From: Streptomyces sp. NBC_01276
GTDB lineage: Bacteria; Actinomycetota; Actinomycetes; Streptomycetales; Streptomycetaceae
Assembly (NCBI RefSeq): GCF_041435355.1
Contig: NZ_CP108442.1
Span: forward strand, 7,004,501 to 7,068,500
Length of the DNA stretch: 64,000 nucleotides
Direction: 5' to 3'
A program made the translations under genes and the position numbers. Shown in pieces: positions 23,000 to 32,118 of the stretch (its first letter is position 1; each line of letters starts with the position of its first letter). The notes under the pieces are model-generated. The model made no database searches. It was not told the origin of the DNA and saw only the letters and a program-made list of their open reading frames with translations.

Positions 23000-25399
23000 A
23001 TGCCGGACCCCGTCGCCGCCTCCCAACCGCCGCCCCCGGGCCCGCCGCCCGCGCTCGAACTGCTCGTCCACGGCGTGGGCGGAGCCTCCCCCGCGGAGCT
23101 GCTCCGGGACCCGTACCCCGTCCGGATCACCGGCGACTCGACCGCCGCCGTGTTCCGCCGCCCCGAGGACGCCGACGCCGAGGACCGTCCCGGACGCCAC
23201 GGCGGCCGCCCCGTGCCCGAGGCCTACTGCTGGTCCCGCCTCACCTCCGGCAACGGAGCCCGGGCCCTGTGGCTGCTGCTCCTGCCGTTCATGGTCGCCA
23301 ACCTCGCCCACTGGGCCCGGCCCGCCGCCGCCCCCGGCAAGGCGGCCGCGCGGGCCGTGCGCACGTACGGACTCCTCGTACGGGTCCTCGCCCTCAGCCT
23401 CACCGTCCTCCTCGTCGCGGCGGCCTGCGAGGTCGCGCTGGACCTCCTCGCCTGGCAGTGCGCGGGCAACACCGTCTGCTCCGGCTCCCGTTCCCCGCTC
23501 GGCGTCCTGCGGCCCGGCACCTGGTGGGGTCAGCCCGGACGCCGCCTCGCGGTCGGCGCCCTGGTCCCGGCCGCCCTGACCGGCCTGCTCTGGTACCTCT
23601 CGACCCGCACCTGGAGCGCCTACGAGTCCCAGCCGCCGCCCGCCGGCTCCGCCACCCCGGGCGCCCCCGCACCGGGGGAGGAGGAGGCGCCGCTGGGGCA
23701 GCCCGGGTTCTGGTACGGGCGGCGGATCGTGGCACGGCTGCGCGCCGCGCACACCGCCGCCGGACTCCTCACCGTGGCGGTGGCGGTCGCCGCCCCCGCC
23801 GTCCGCCACGACCGGGCCGCCACCGCCACGGCCCCCGCGCTCCAGGCCGCCGGGTGGGCCGTCCAGGCGCTGCTCGCCACCGGCGGCGCCATCGTCCTGT
23901 GGGTCGTCTGCCGGCGCGGCCGCACCGAGGCCCGGCCCGACCACCGGCTCGACCGGGCCGCGATCACCCTGCTGCCCGGCGGCGCCCTCGCCCTGCTCGC
24001 CGCGGTCCTCCTCTACGCGGGCTGGTCCCGCCCCGGCTGGGTCTCGGCCGGGCGTCTCCCGGGGGACTTCGCGTTCGGGGTGCTCATGCTCGGCCAGGGC
24101 TGCTGCGCGCTGGCCCTCGCCTTCGTCGCCCACCGCCTGCACCGCGGCACCCCCCAGCCCGGCGCCGCCCTGCGGGGCCTCGGCGGCCCCGCCGTCGCCG
24201 TACTCGGCTGCGCCCTCGGCGGGGTCATGTCCGGCGGGGTCGCCCAGCGCGTCGCCGACTGGCTCGACGGGGGCGCCACACCGGGCGCGCCCGGGGCCGC
24301 GCTGCCCGGACCGCCCGTCCTGCTGTCCTGGCAGGCCGCCGTGCTGCCGCCGCTGCTGATCGCCCTGCTGCTGCCGGCCGCCTGGGCCGTCGCCCGCGCC
24401 GCCCTGCACCGGCGCCGGACGGCTGCGGGCCTCGCCGCCGAGTACCCGGGAGAGCCCGCCGACCCCGACCGCAGCCGCCGGATCGCCGGGGCGCGGGCGG
24501 CCGCCGCGCTCACCGACTCCGCGCCGTGGTTCGTGGGGGCCGTCGCCTGGATCACCCTGCTGCTGGGCACCGGCGCCCTCGCCGGAGCATGGATCAGCGG
24601 ACGGGTCCCGGCCGAGGCCGCCCGGGGAGCCCACCCGCTGCTGGCCGGTGCCGCCCGCGCCGCCCAGGACACCGGGTCCTGGCTGATAGGGCTCGGCGTC
24701 GCCGCCTTCGTCGCGTGGGGCCGGCGCGCCTACCGCGACCCCGCCGCCCGCCGGACCGTCGGGATCCTCTGGGACGTCGGCACCTTCTGGCCGCGCGCCG
24801 CCCACCCCTTCGCCCCGCCCTGCTACGCCGAGCGGGCCGTCCCCGACCTGACCTGGCGGATGACCGGCTGGACCGCCCGTACCGGGGGCCGCCTCGTCAT
24901 CTCCGGACACTCCCAGGGCAGCGTGCTCGCGGCGGCCGCCGTCTGGCAACTGCCGCCCGAAGTGCGCGGCCGCGTCGGGCTGCTGACCTACGGCTCACCG
25001 CTGGCCCGGCTCTACGGCCGCTGGTTCCCCGACTTCTTCGGCCCCGGCCGGCTGGCCGCCCTCCACCGCGACCTCGACTGCTGGCGCAACCTGTGGCGGG
25101 CCACCGACCCCATAGGAGGGCCCGTCGAGACCGGCGCCGCCGTCGGCGAACCCGTCGACCGGGGCCCCCTGCGCGACCCGCTCGCCTACGGGCGCAGCCC
25201 CCGGTACCCGCTGCCCGCGCCGATCCTCGGCCACGGCGACTACCAGGCCGATCCGGCCTTCACCGCCGAACGCGACGCACTCCTCGCGCGACTGGACGCC
25301 GCCGCGCGTGCCGACGTACACGACACCCGGGAGGTTCCCGGCCCGCGGATCAGCACGGTGCGGACAGAGCCGGCAGATCCGCCGGGAAGAGCAGGGTGA
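23000..25399 (+). CDS. Large integral membrane protein with alpha/beta-hydrolase (lipase-type) domain
   Basis: About 799 residues. An N-terminal segment has LLVHGVGGASPAELL, resembling the start of a hydrolase sheet. A membrane region with roughly ten hydrophobic helices spans residues 85-570. The C-terminal domain has the nucleophile elbow GHSQG at residues 636-640 (Ser638) and a later GDYQADPAF/H-containing tail. The layout suggests a membrane-anchored lipase or esterase whose sheet is interrupted by helices; catalytic Asp and His are not certain. ATG 23000 follows GGAGG at 4 nt. Its last 50 bp overlap the end of the convergent beta-helix/AAA+ gene. I know similar unnamed streptomycete proteins but no function. 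Confidence 0.8.
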   Translation: MPDPVAASQPPPPGPPPALELLVHGVGGASPAELLRDPYPVRITGDSTAAVFRRPEDADAEDRPGRHGGRPVPEAYCWSRLTSGNGARALWLLLLPFMVANLAHWARPAAAPGKAAARAVRTYGLLVRVLALSLTVLLVAAACEVALDLLAWQCAGNTVCSGSRSPLGVLRPGTWWGQPGRRLAVGALVPAALTGLLWYLSTRTWSAYESQPPPAGSATPGAPAPGEEEAPLGQPGFWYGRRIVARLRAAHTAAGLLTVAVAVAAPAVRHDRAATATAPALQAAGWAVQALLATGGAIVLWVVCRRGRTEARPDHRLDRAAITLLPGGALALLAAVLLYAGWSRPGWVSAGRLPGDFAFGVLMLGQGCCALALAFVAHRLHRGTPQPGAALRGLGGPAVAVLGCALGGVMSGGVAQRVADWLDGGATPGAPGAALPGPPVLLSWQAAVLPPLLIALLLPAAWAVARAALHRRRTAAGLAAEYPGEPADPDRSRRIAGARAAAALTDSAPWFVGAVAWITLLLGTGALAGAWISGRVPAEAARGAHPLLAGAARAAQDTGSWLIGLGVAAFVAWGRRAYRDPAARRTVGILWDVGTFWPRAAHPFAPPCYAERAVPDLTWRMTGWTARTGGRLVISGHSQGSVLAAAAVWQLPPEVRGRVGLLTYGSPLARLYGRWFPDFFGPGRLAALHRDLDCWRNLWRATDPIGGPVETGAAVGEPVDRGPLRDPLAYGRSPRYPLPAPILGHGDYQADPAFTAERDALLARLDAAARADVHDTREVPGPRISTVRTEPADPPGRAG

Positions 25400-27800
25400 G
25401 CTCGTCCGTACTCGGCTCGGCCAGCTGCGCCACCCGCCCCGCGTGCCGTTCCACCATGGACTCGAAGGTCTGGCGCGCGGTGCGGCCGTTGCCGAACGCC
25501 GGACCCTTGGGCAGCTCCGTGAAGTACGTCAGCAGCGCCTCGCCCGTGCCCTCGCCCAGCCGGTACTCGTGCTCCTCCGCCTGCTGCTCCACGATCCGCA
25601 GCAGCTCCCGGGGCCCGTAGTCGCCGAAGGTGATGGTGCGGGAGAAACGCGACGCCACCCCCGGGTTGACGGTCAGGAAGCGCTCCATCTCCTCCGTGTA
25701 CCCGGCGACGATCACGACCACGGCGTCCCGGTGGTCCTCCATCAGCTTCACCAGCGTGTCGATCGCCTCGCGCCCGAAGTCCCGCCCGGAGTCCTCCGGC
25801 GCGAGCGCGTACGCCTCGTCGATGAACAGCACCCCGCCGCGCGCCCGCTCGAAGGCCTCCTGCGTACGGATCGCGGTCGAGCCGATGTGCTCACCGACCA
25901 GGTCCACCCGGGACACCTCCACCAGGTGGCCGCGCTCCAGCACCCCGAGGGAGGCCAGGACCTCCCCGTACAGCCGGGCCACCGTCGTCTTGCCGGTGCC
26001 GGGGGAGCCCGTGAAGACCAGGTGCCTGCGCACCGAGGCCGCCTTCAGGCCCGCCCGCTGCCGTCGCCGCCCGACCTCGATCATGTCGGTGAGGGCCCGG
26101 ACCTCGCGTTTCACGCTCTCCAGCCCGACCAGCGCGTCCAGCTGACCCAGCACCTCGCCCGAACCGCGGCCCGCTCCCGCGGCGGCCGCCGCGGGAGGCG
26201 CCGGGTCCGGGGGCCGCTGCCCGGGCACCTCGGCGGGCACTGCCGCCCGGTCCTGCACGGCCGACGCCGTTCGGATCCCCGGCTGCGCCCCGGCGAGCGT
26301 GTCGCCCGAGGCCGCCCGCGCGCCGAGCCGTGCCCCCAACTCGTCGCCGGTGCACCCCTCGGCGAGCGGGCCGTCCTCCGCGAACTCGTACCCGCCGCGT
26401 GCGCAGCGCTCGGTGTGGCAGCGGGTCAGAGTGGTCCGGCAGCCGTCGATGACGTGGAAGCCGAAACCGGAACTGCCGCTCACCCGGCAGGCCGTGAACG
26501 TGCCGCGGCCGCCCGCCGACACGTAGAAACCGGCCTCGGCGGCCGAACCGACGGTGCACCGCTCCACCACCGGGTCGGCGCCCTTGGTCACGATCACGCC
26601 GGACTGCACGTTCTCGATGGTGCAGTTGGCGAGGGTGCCGCCGCTGCCGTGGTCACGGAACCACGCCCCGGTGCCGGCCTCCCGGATGCGGCAGTCGTCG
26701 AGCTGCGCGTCGGCGCCGTCGCTGACGGAGACGGCCGTGTTGCGGACCTGCCAGAGGTCGCTGTCGACGACGTCCACGCGCGAACCCCGGTCCAGTACGA
26801 ACAGGGCGTCCGGCACGTCGTGCACCCGGCAGGAGTCCAGGGAGACCGTGGCCCCGTCGCTGATCCACACCGCCGGGTAGTCACCCGTGCTGTCGTGGAT
26901 CTCGCAGGACTCGGCATCGACCCGGGTACCGGGATCCCACACCGACAGGCCGTTGCGCCCGAACCGGCGGACCGTGCTGCGGCTGAGGGTCAGCACCGAA
27001 CGGGACCGCAGGTCGACCGCGTTCTCCGGGATGTCGTGGATGTCGCAGCCGGCGAGGGTGAGCACGGCGTCGGTGTCGAGGGTGACCCCGTCGGCGGAGG
27101 TGCGGTGCACCGCGCAGTCCGTGAGGCGGGCCGCGGCGCGCGCCGCGATCTGCACCCCGGTGCCCTTGATCTCGTACACCTCGCAGCCCAGCGCCTCCAG
27201 GCCCGAGCCCTCCCCGGTCACGGCGATGCCCGCGCCCGTGGCGTGGTGGACGCGGCAGCGCTCCAGCCGCGGGTGCCCGCCGCGCACCGAGACGCCGGCC
27301 TGCCCGGCGGCCACCACCTCGCACTCCTCGAACACCCCGCCGCCGCCGTCCAGGACGGAGATGCCGACCCCGGCCGGATTCTCCACCGTGCACCGGCGCA
27401 CCAGCGGCCGGGCCCCGCCGCGCACCTCGATGCCGGCCGAGGAGCGGGTGTGCACGCGCAGGTCGATCAGCTCCGGACAGCCGTCCTCGACCAGCAGCGC
27501 GGGCGCCGCCCGGTCCGCACCCTCCAGGTGGAGGTCCTGGACCACCGCCGATGCGCGCACCGTCAGCGCGACCCCGTCGAGCGGGGCGATCCGCACCGAG
27601 CCGGCCACGGCGCCCTCTGGCCCGCGCAGGGTGACGGCATGACGCAGGACCAGGTTCTCCCGGTAGGTGCCGGGGGCGATGGACAGGACGTCGCCGTCGC
27701 CCGCGGCGGCGAGCGCGGCGCTCAGCGTCGGATACTCACCGGAGCGCCGCCGCCACCGCGAGGCCCCGCCGTGCGTCACCTGGACCGTGCCCTGAGCCAT
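25350..27800 (-). CDS. Right-handed beta-helix repeat protein fused to CbxX/SpoVK-type AAA+ ATPase
   Basis: About 816 residues. Residues 20-470 are pectate-lyase-like beta-helix coils, recognisable as repeats such as VTLRGPEG, DCRIREAGTG and VVERCTVGSAAEAGFYVS. A linker follows, then a single AAA+ module from about residue 540: LDALVGLESVKREVRALTD, Walker A FTGSPGTGKTT near 596-606, Walker B GVLFIDEAYAL, and the arginine-finger region GVASRFSRTITF. The ATPase half resembles EccA/CbxX proteins that remodel a partner. The beta helix may bind polysaccharide or act as a scaffold; both are inferences. No ESX secretion genes are in the window. The 3' end overlaps the membrane hydrolase gene by 50 bp. 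Confidence 0.9.
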   Translation of the reverse strand: MAQGTVQVTHGGASRWRRRSGEYPTLSAALAAAGDGDVLSIAPGTYRENLVLRHAVTLRGPEGAVAGSVRIAPLDGVALTVRASAVVQDLHLEGADRAAPALLVEDGCPELIDLRVHTRSSAGIEVRGGARPLVRRCTVENPAGVGISVLDGGGGVFEECEVVAAGQAGVSVRGGHPRLERCRVHHATGAGIAVTGEGSGLEALGCEVYEIKGTGVQIAARAAARLTDCAVHRTSADGVTLDTDAVLTLAGCDIHDIPENAVDLRSRSVLTLSRSTVRRFGRNGLSVWDPGTRVDAESCEIHDSTGDYPAVWISDGATVSLDSCRVHDVPDALFVLDRGSRVDVVDSDLWQVRNTAVSVSDGADAQLDDCRIREAGTGAWFRDHGSGGTLANCTIENVQSGVIVTKGADPVVERCTVGSAAEAGFYVSAGGRGTFTACRVSGSSGFGFHVIDGCRTTLTRCHTERCARGGYEFAEDGPLAEGCTGDELGARLGARAASGDTLAGAQPGIRTASAVQDRAAVPAEVPGQRPPDPAPPAAAAAGAGRGSGEVLGQLDALVGLESVKREVRALTDMIEVGRRRQRAGLKAASVRRHLVFTGSPGTGKTTVARLYGEVLASLGVLERGHLVEVSRVDLVGEHIGSTAIRTQEAFERARGGVLFIDEAYALAPEDSGRDFGREAIDTLVKLMEDHRDAVVVIVAGYTEEMERFLTVNPGVASRFSRTITFGDYGPRELLRIVEQQAEEHEYRLGEGTGEALLTYFTELPKGPAFGNGRTARQTFESMVERHAGRVAQLAEPSTDELTLLFPADLPALSAPC

Positions 27801-27935
27801 CGCGCTGCCGTGCCCCCACCCTCGTACTCGTGTTGCAGAAGTTCCCGGAGCGGCCGGAGCCGTCCCCTGCGGCCGAAGCGGCCGGACCGGACTCCGGCTC
27901 CACGGTAGCGCGCGCGGGGCCGGTGAGTTGCCAGG

Positions 27936-28547
27936 TCAGCTGCCCGCGCCCGCCCGGCCCCAGTCGGGTCCGGCCGCGGCCCACGCTCGGTCCAGACGGG
28001 TGTACCGCCGATGCATGAGCCGGCGTACGACCAGCCGCCGGAGCGTCTCCGCCAGCGCGGCCGCCGTCAGCGCCGCGGCCAGCCCGGCCACGCCCGCGTG
28101 GAAGGAGGCGGCGGACGGGTCGAGGGGCTGCCCCACCAGCCGCCCCCGGATGTCGGTCCATATCCGGAACCGGTCGCCGGGAAGGGGCGGTTCCTCCGCC
28201 GCCGGGACCGTGCCCTCGTGGCTGCTGCCGTCGGGCGCGGTCCAGGAAGCCACGATCCGCGTCCGCTCCGGGGCCTGACGCCCCGCGCCCGGATCGGTGG
28301 CCGAGCCGGCGACCGGATCCGGCGTCGGCCGGACCACCACCGCCGGGACCAGGTACCGCTCGTGCCGCTGTTCGCGCGCGGCCCGCTGCAGCGTGCCGTC
28401 CACCTTCAGGCCCGCCGCGCAGCCGAGGGCCGGAGCCACCAGCAGTACGCACACGAGCGCGGCGAAGGCCACCCACGCCTCGAAGAGATCGGTCGGCCTG
28501 CGCAGCGGATTGCGCCGCCAACGCCACACACCCATTGCTGTCCGCAC
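27936..28547 (-). CDS. Rv1733c-family membrane protein
   Basis: About 203 residues. The start MGVWRWRRNPLRRPTD (after VRTA) and DLFEAW before the first helix are the hallmark of the Rv1733c-like actinobacterial family. Two transmembrane helices (WVAFAALVCVLLVAPALG near 30-50; VAGLAAALTAAALAE near 150-170) flank an exposed middle domain of about 100 residues. The function is unknown even in mycobacteria. The GTG at 28547 is chosen because GGGGGAG lies 8 nt upstream; the following ATG lacks any site. The gene lies 135 bp before the beta-helix/AAA+ start on the same strand. Confidence 0.85.
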   Translation of the reverse strand: MRTAMGVWRWRRNPLRRPTDLFEAWVAFAALVCVLLVAPALGCAAGLKVDGTLQRAAREQRHERYLVPAVVVRPTPDPVAGSATDPGAGRQAPERTRIVASWTAPDGSSHEGTVPAAEEPPLPGDRFRIWTDIRGRLVGQPLDPSAASFHAGVAGLAAALTAAALAETLRRLVVRRLMHRRYTRLDRAWAAAGPDWGRAGAGS

Positions 28548-28833
28548 GGTCCCGGCTCCCCCTACTTGCGCCAGCCATCCGTCTGTCTGCGCGTCCCAGC
28601 CTTCCGCATGCCCGGCGGACGCGCATTCCGGGACGCGCGGGACCCGTGCCACCCGATCCGGTACGGACGGTCGCGGTGGGTGTTCACACGTCCTGTCTGT
28701 TCCAACGGCCCCGCCCCGCCCGTTGGTTCCATCGGGCACCCGGAGCCCCTCGAAGGTGTCATTCCACCCGCCGTGGTCAGCGGCGAGCGGGGCTCTGCCG
28801 GGTCCTGTGGGGCCGTGCGGGGCCACCGTGGGA

Positions 28834-29661
28834 TCACTCCAGCACGCGCACCTCGTCGCCCACCCGCACCGTACCCAGGACCACCGGCACCAGCTGCCTC
28901 CCGAAGGCGAGGGACTTCCCGATCCGCCGGTGCACGGCCAGCGTCTTCAGCGGCTCCCGGCCGCGCTCCGCCGTCTCCTGGTCGGTGGTGGTGATGATGC
29001 AGCGCCCGCACTCGCGCACGCCCCGGAAGACGGCGTCACCGATCGCGATCCGCCGCCAGCCGTCCTCGGCCCACGGCTCAGCCGGGCCGCCGACCACCAG
29101 GTTCGGGCGGAACCGGTTCATGGGCAGGGGTCCCTCGTGGGCGTCGTCGCCCCCTGCGATCAGCTCGTTGAGGGCGTCGAGCGAGGCGGCCGTGGTCAGC
29201 AGCAGCGGATAGGCGTCGGCCAGGCTGACGGTCTCGCCGGGGAGCGCGTAGTCGGGGTCCACGGGACGGCGCACGGCCGGATCGTCGAGGTGGACCAGCC
29301 GCACGGGCTGCCCGAGGTAGGCGCTGAACCAGTCGGCGGCGGTGCTCGCCGCGACGACGGTGTCGATCTTCTTGCCGAACAGGACGACGGGCTCCAGCGG
29401 GCCCGGCTCCGGCACGTCCACCACCAGCTCCGCCATCCCGGGCCCGGACAGCGCGACCCGCCCGTCCGGCAGCGGACGGGCGGAGGCCAAGGCCAGTCGC
29501 GCCTGCTGGCGTTGGGTGATGACCGCGCCCGCCGTGTCGACCACCGCCCAGCGGCGGTCCCCGGACAAGCCCCAGGGCTCCACGGTCACCTCGTCGGGAG
29601 CAGTCCCCGCTACCGACTTGACGGGATGGACATGGAGCGACTGGACGTACAGATTCGACAT
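28834..29661 (-). CDS. MOSC domain protein (MOSC beta-barrel plus C-terminal MOSC)
   Basis: About 275 residues. The N-terminal MOSC_N barrel has SLHVHPVKSVAGTAPDEVTV and GDRRWAVVD. The C-terminal MOSC domain has FRPNLVVGG, WRRIAIGDAVFRGVRECGRC with the conserved sulfur-carrying Cys, and TTTDQETAERG. Such proteins carry or transfer sulfur or hold molybdenum cofactor, like the C-terminus of Moco sulfurase and mARC/YcbX. A molybdate operon lies 27 kb away but is not linked. No Shine-Dalgarno is seen; CAAAAT lies 6 nt before the ATG (29668-29673), so it is probably leaderless. Confidence 0.92.
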   Translation of the reverse strand: MSNLYVQSLHVHPVKSVAGTAPDEVTVEPWGLSGDRRWAVVDTAGAVITQRQQARLALASARPLPDGRVALSGPGMAELVVDVPEPGPLEPVVLFGKKIDTVVAASTAADWFSAYLGQPVRLVHLDDPAVRRPVDPDYALPGETVSLADAYPLLLTTAASLDALNELIAGGDDAHEGPLPMNRFRPNLVVGGPAEPWAEDGWRRIAIGDAVFRGVRECGRCIITTTDQETAERGREPLKTLAVHRRIGKSLAFGRQLVPVVLGTVRVGDEVRVLE

Positions 29662-29734
29662 GAGTGCATTTTGCCAGCCTTCCGTGCCGGAGCCCCAGCC
29701 CGTTTTCCGCGGGGCCCGGCGGCGGGGTGCCGGG

Positions 29735-30268
29735 TCAGTAGCCGCGCCCCTGGAACTGGCGGCCGTACGGATCCTCGTAGGAGGGGACCTGCGCGGGGGC
29801 CGCCACCGGACGGGGCGCCGCCGGGCGCATGGCCTCGTAGCCGGTGCCCATGGCGGCCGGGCGCGGCTGCTGCTGCGGCTGGGGCTGCTGGACGTACCCC
29901 GCGCGGGCCGCCATCGGCTGCTGCTGCGGGATGTACGGCGCGGGCGCGTTCTGGAGCGGCACCGGCATCGCCATCGGCATCTGCTGCTGGGGTGCGGCCT
30001 GCTGCTGGTACTGGTACCCGTACCCCGGGGACCCCTGCTGCTGCGGCGCGGACGGCGCGGACGGCAGGGCGGGAAGGGCGGACGGGAGGGCCGGCAGGTA
30101 CCCACCGCTCGAATAGCCGGCACTGGGCGACTCGTAGGCGGCCGGAACGCGGATGGGGGCGATCTGCGGAGTGCCGCGTTCGGCTACGAGGGAGTCGTAG
30201 ATGGGGGTGTCTTTGAAGGAGGGCGCGGAGTAGTAACCGCCGCCATAAGTGGAGCGGGGGGAGGTCAT
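29735..30268 (-). CDS. DUF6643-like disordered Pro/Gln-rich protein
   Basis: About 177 residues. The N-terminal 45 residues (MTSPRSTYGGGYYSAPSF, then DTPIYDSLVAERGTPQIAPI) are the strongly conserved part and match what I remember as DUF6643 of streptomycetes. The rest is Pro/Gln/Ala/Tyr-rich with QQQ runs and probably unstructured. There are no membrane or catalytic motifs. The conserved head suggests a protein-binding segment; a role in development or at the hyphal tip would be guesswork. TAACTT lies 7 nt before the ATG (30276-30281), again a leaderless layout; the upstream 270 bp is AT-richer than average and probably carries the promoter. Confidence 0.82.
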   Translation of the reverse strand: MTSPRSTYGGGYYSAPSFKDTPIYDSLVAERGTPQIAPIRVPAAYESPSAGYSSGGYLPALPSALPALPSAPSAPQQQGSPGYGYQYQQQAAPQQQMPMAMPVPLQNAPAPYIPQQQPMAARAGYVQQPQPQQQPRPAAMGTGYEAMRPAAPRPVAAPAQVPSYEDPYGRQFQGRGY

Positions 30269-30539
30269 GGGACCTAAGTTAAGCCCACGACTTCACCGGG
30301 TCCATAGCGAGGTGTCGTCAACACCGCCCTGACCTGCATATTCCCAGGTCAGCGCCTCGGCTTTCACTTGAAGTTCACCTGCACGATTCGTCACTTGCAC
30401 CCCGGCTTGTTCCTACTCGTACTCACCGGTTGGGTGTTGCACCTATCTGGTGCTGACGCACGGTCACAATGCGATGACCTCGGATGACGTTCCCTCAGCC
30501 GGCGCGCGGACCGGGTCCGCGTGCCGGAAGCCGGACGAT

Positions 30540-31793
30540 TCAGGCATCACCGGGCCGGGCGTAGGTGCGCCCCTTCCACGCGGCCCCGCGCCCCCGGTAG
30601 TGCAGGACCGCCGAGTCGACGGTCATCAGCAGGTACAGCAGCGCGGTAAGCGGAAGCAGCGGGGCGAGCAGCGGCGACTGGCGGTAGTGGCGCAGCATCG
30701 GCAGGTAGGTGCCGGCCATCAGCAGCCAGGCCAGGCCCCCGGCCCAGGCCACGGCGGGCCGCCCGGCGGCGAGCCCCGCGCCGAGGGCGGCCGGGGGCAC
30801 CAGGTAGACGAGGACCAGCCCGGCCACCGTCCCGGCCAGCAGCAGGGGCCGGTGACGCAGTTGGGCGTACGCGCTGCGCGACACCATCCGCCACAGGTCG
30901 CCGAGGCCGGAGTACGGGCGCACGCTGTCCACCCGCTCCGCCAGCCCGAGCCAGATCCGGCCGCCGGCGCGGCGGACCGCGCCGGCGAGGGCGACGTCGT
31001 CGATGACGGCCTGATGGATCGAGTCGGGGATCCGGGCCCGGACGGCCGCCTCCGTGCGCAGCAGCACGCAGCCGCCGGCGGCCGCGGAGGTCCGGGCGCC
31101 GGGCCGGTTGATCCGGCGGAAGGGGTACAGCTGGGCGAAGAAGTACACGAACGCCGGCACGACGAGCCGCTCCCACACGTTCACCACGCGCAGGCGGGCC
31201 ATCTGCGAGACGAGGTCGAGGTCGGCGGAGGTCGCGGCGGCGACCAGTTCGCGGAGGCTGTCGGGCTCGTGGGCGATGTCGGCGTCGGTGAGGAGCAGGA
31301 ACTCCGGCCCGGGGCGGTGCGGGCCGTCTTCGCCGCCGCCTCCCGGGCCGCCCTGCGCGTGCCCGGTTCCGTGCCCGTGCCCGTTGACGTGTGCGCGGGT
31401 GTGCTCGGTGCGGACGTGGGCGATGCCGTGGCGCACGGCCCACAGCTTGCCCGTCCACCCGGGCGGGGGATCCCCCGGCGAGACCACGGTGAGGGGCAGG
31501 CCCGGCTGCCCGTCGGCCAGACGGGCGGCGAGGGCGGCGGTGCCGTCGCCGCTGCCGTCGTCGACGAGGACGATCCGGGCCTCGCCGGGATAGTCCTGGG
31601 CGAGGAGGGACGGAAGGCTGAGGGGGAGCACCTCGGCCTCGTCACGCGCGGGGACGATGATCGCGACGGAGGGCCAGCGGGCGGGGGCGGAGCGCGGGGG
31701 GAGACGGACGTCGGTGCGCCAGAACATGCCCTGGGCGAAGGTGAGCCAGAGCCAGGCGGCGAGGGAGGCGTACGCGGCGATGAGGAGGCCCAT
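30540..31793 (-). CDS. Family 2 glycosyltransferase resembling hopene-associated HpnB
   Basis: About 417 residues. An N-terminal helix (LLIAAYASLAAWLWLTF) is followed by the GT2 domain: VAIIVPARDEAEVLPLSLP, VLVDDGSGDGT, GWTGKLWAVRHG, LLLTDADIAHEPDSL, YPFRRINRPG and IDDVALAGAVRR. Three or four C-terminal helices complete it. GWTGKLWA and TDADIAH are diagnostic for HpnB-like enzymes. An insertion of about 30 residues rich in His/Gly (VNGHGHGTGHAQGGPGGGG) lies before the TDAD motif. No hopanoid gene is near. CACACT lies 6 nt before the ATG (31800-31805), so a leaderless start is likely. The acceptor could be another lipid. Confidence 0.87.
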   Translation of the reverse strand: MGLLIAAYASLAAWLWLTFAQGMFWRTDVRLPPRSAPARWPSVAIIVPARDEAEVLPLSLPSLLAQDYPGEARIVLVDDGSGDGTAALAARLADGQPGLPLTVVSPGDPPPGWTGKLWAVRHGIAHVRTEHTRAHVNGHGHGTGHAQGGPGGGGEDGPHRPGPEFLLLTDADIAHEPDSLRELVAAATSADLDLVSQMARLRVVNVWERLVVPAFVYFFAQLYPFRRINRPGARTSAAAGGCVLLRTEAAVRARIPDSIHQAVIDDVALAGAVRRAGGRIWLGLAERVDSVRPYSGLGDLWRMVSRSAYAQLRHRPLLLAGTVAGLVLVYLVPPAALGAGLAAGRPAVAWAGGLAWLLMAGTYLPMLRHYRQSPLLAPLLPLTALLYLLMTVDSAVLHYRGRGAAWKGRTYARPGDA

Positions 31794-32118
31794 GTCCGCA
31801 GTGTGCCGAACCCCGCGGACCCTGTCGCGCACCCCGCCGGTACGGCGCTCCCCCGCGCGGCGGGGGGCGGCGGGAGCAGGGTCCGCCCGGGGCGCCGTCC
31901 AGGCCCCGTCCGCTTCGGGTGCCCTGGGTGGGGGGTGCGCTCGTCCACCTCGCCGGGGGCGTCCGGAGGGGGCCCGCCGCGGGCCGCGGCGGCGGGCCTT
32001 CGGCCGTGCGCGCCGTCCGGCTCCCGGCCGTCCCGGTGACCCCCGGGGCGTCGGGGCATCCCGTCCGCCTGAGGGTGTGCGGCCCGGACGGGGGCGCGGC
32101 GTCGATTAAGGTGACCAG
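31794..32118. other. 325-bp divergent intergenic region
   Basis: It holds the presumed leaderless promoters of the glycosyltransferase (CACACT 31800-31805) and the racemase-like gene (TAAGGT 32107-32112). A GC hairpin lies between (GGCCCGCCGC 31971-31980 with GCGGCGGGCC 31989-31998). No coding signal is seen on either strand. Confidence 0.5.

Noticed and set aside
28702..28726. Hairpin CCAACGG/CCGTTGG in the Rv1733c-MOSC gap, checked as tRNA or terminator
   Set aside because: Only 7 bp with a 11-nt loop, no T-arm or anticodon pattern and not close to a stop codon.
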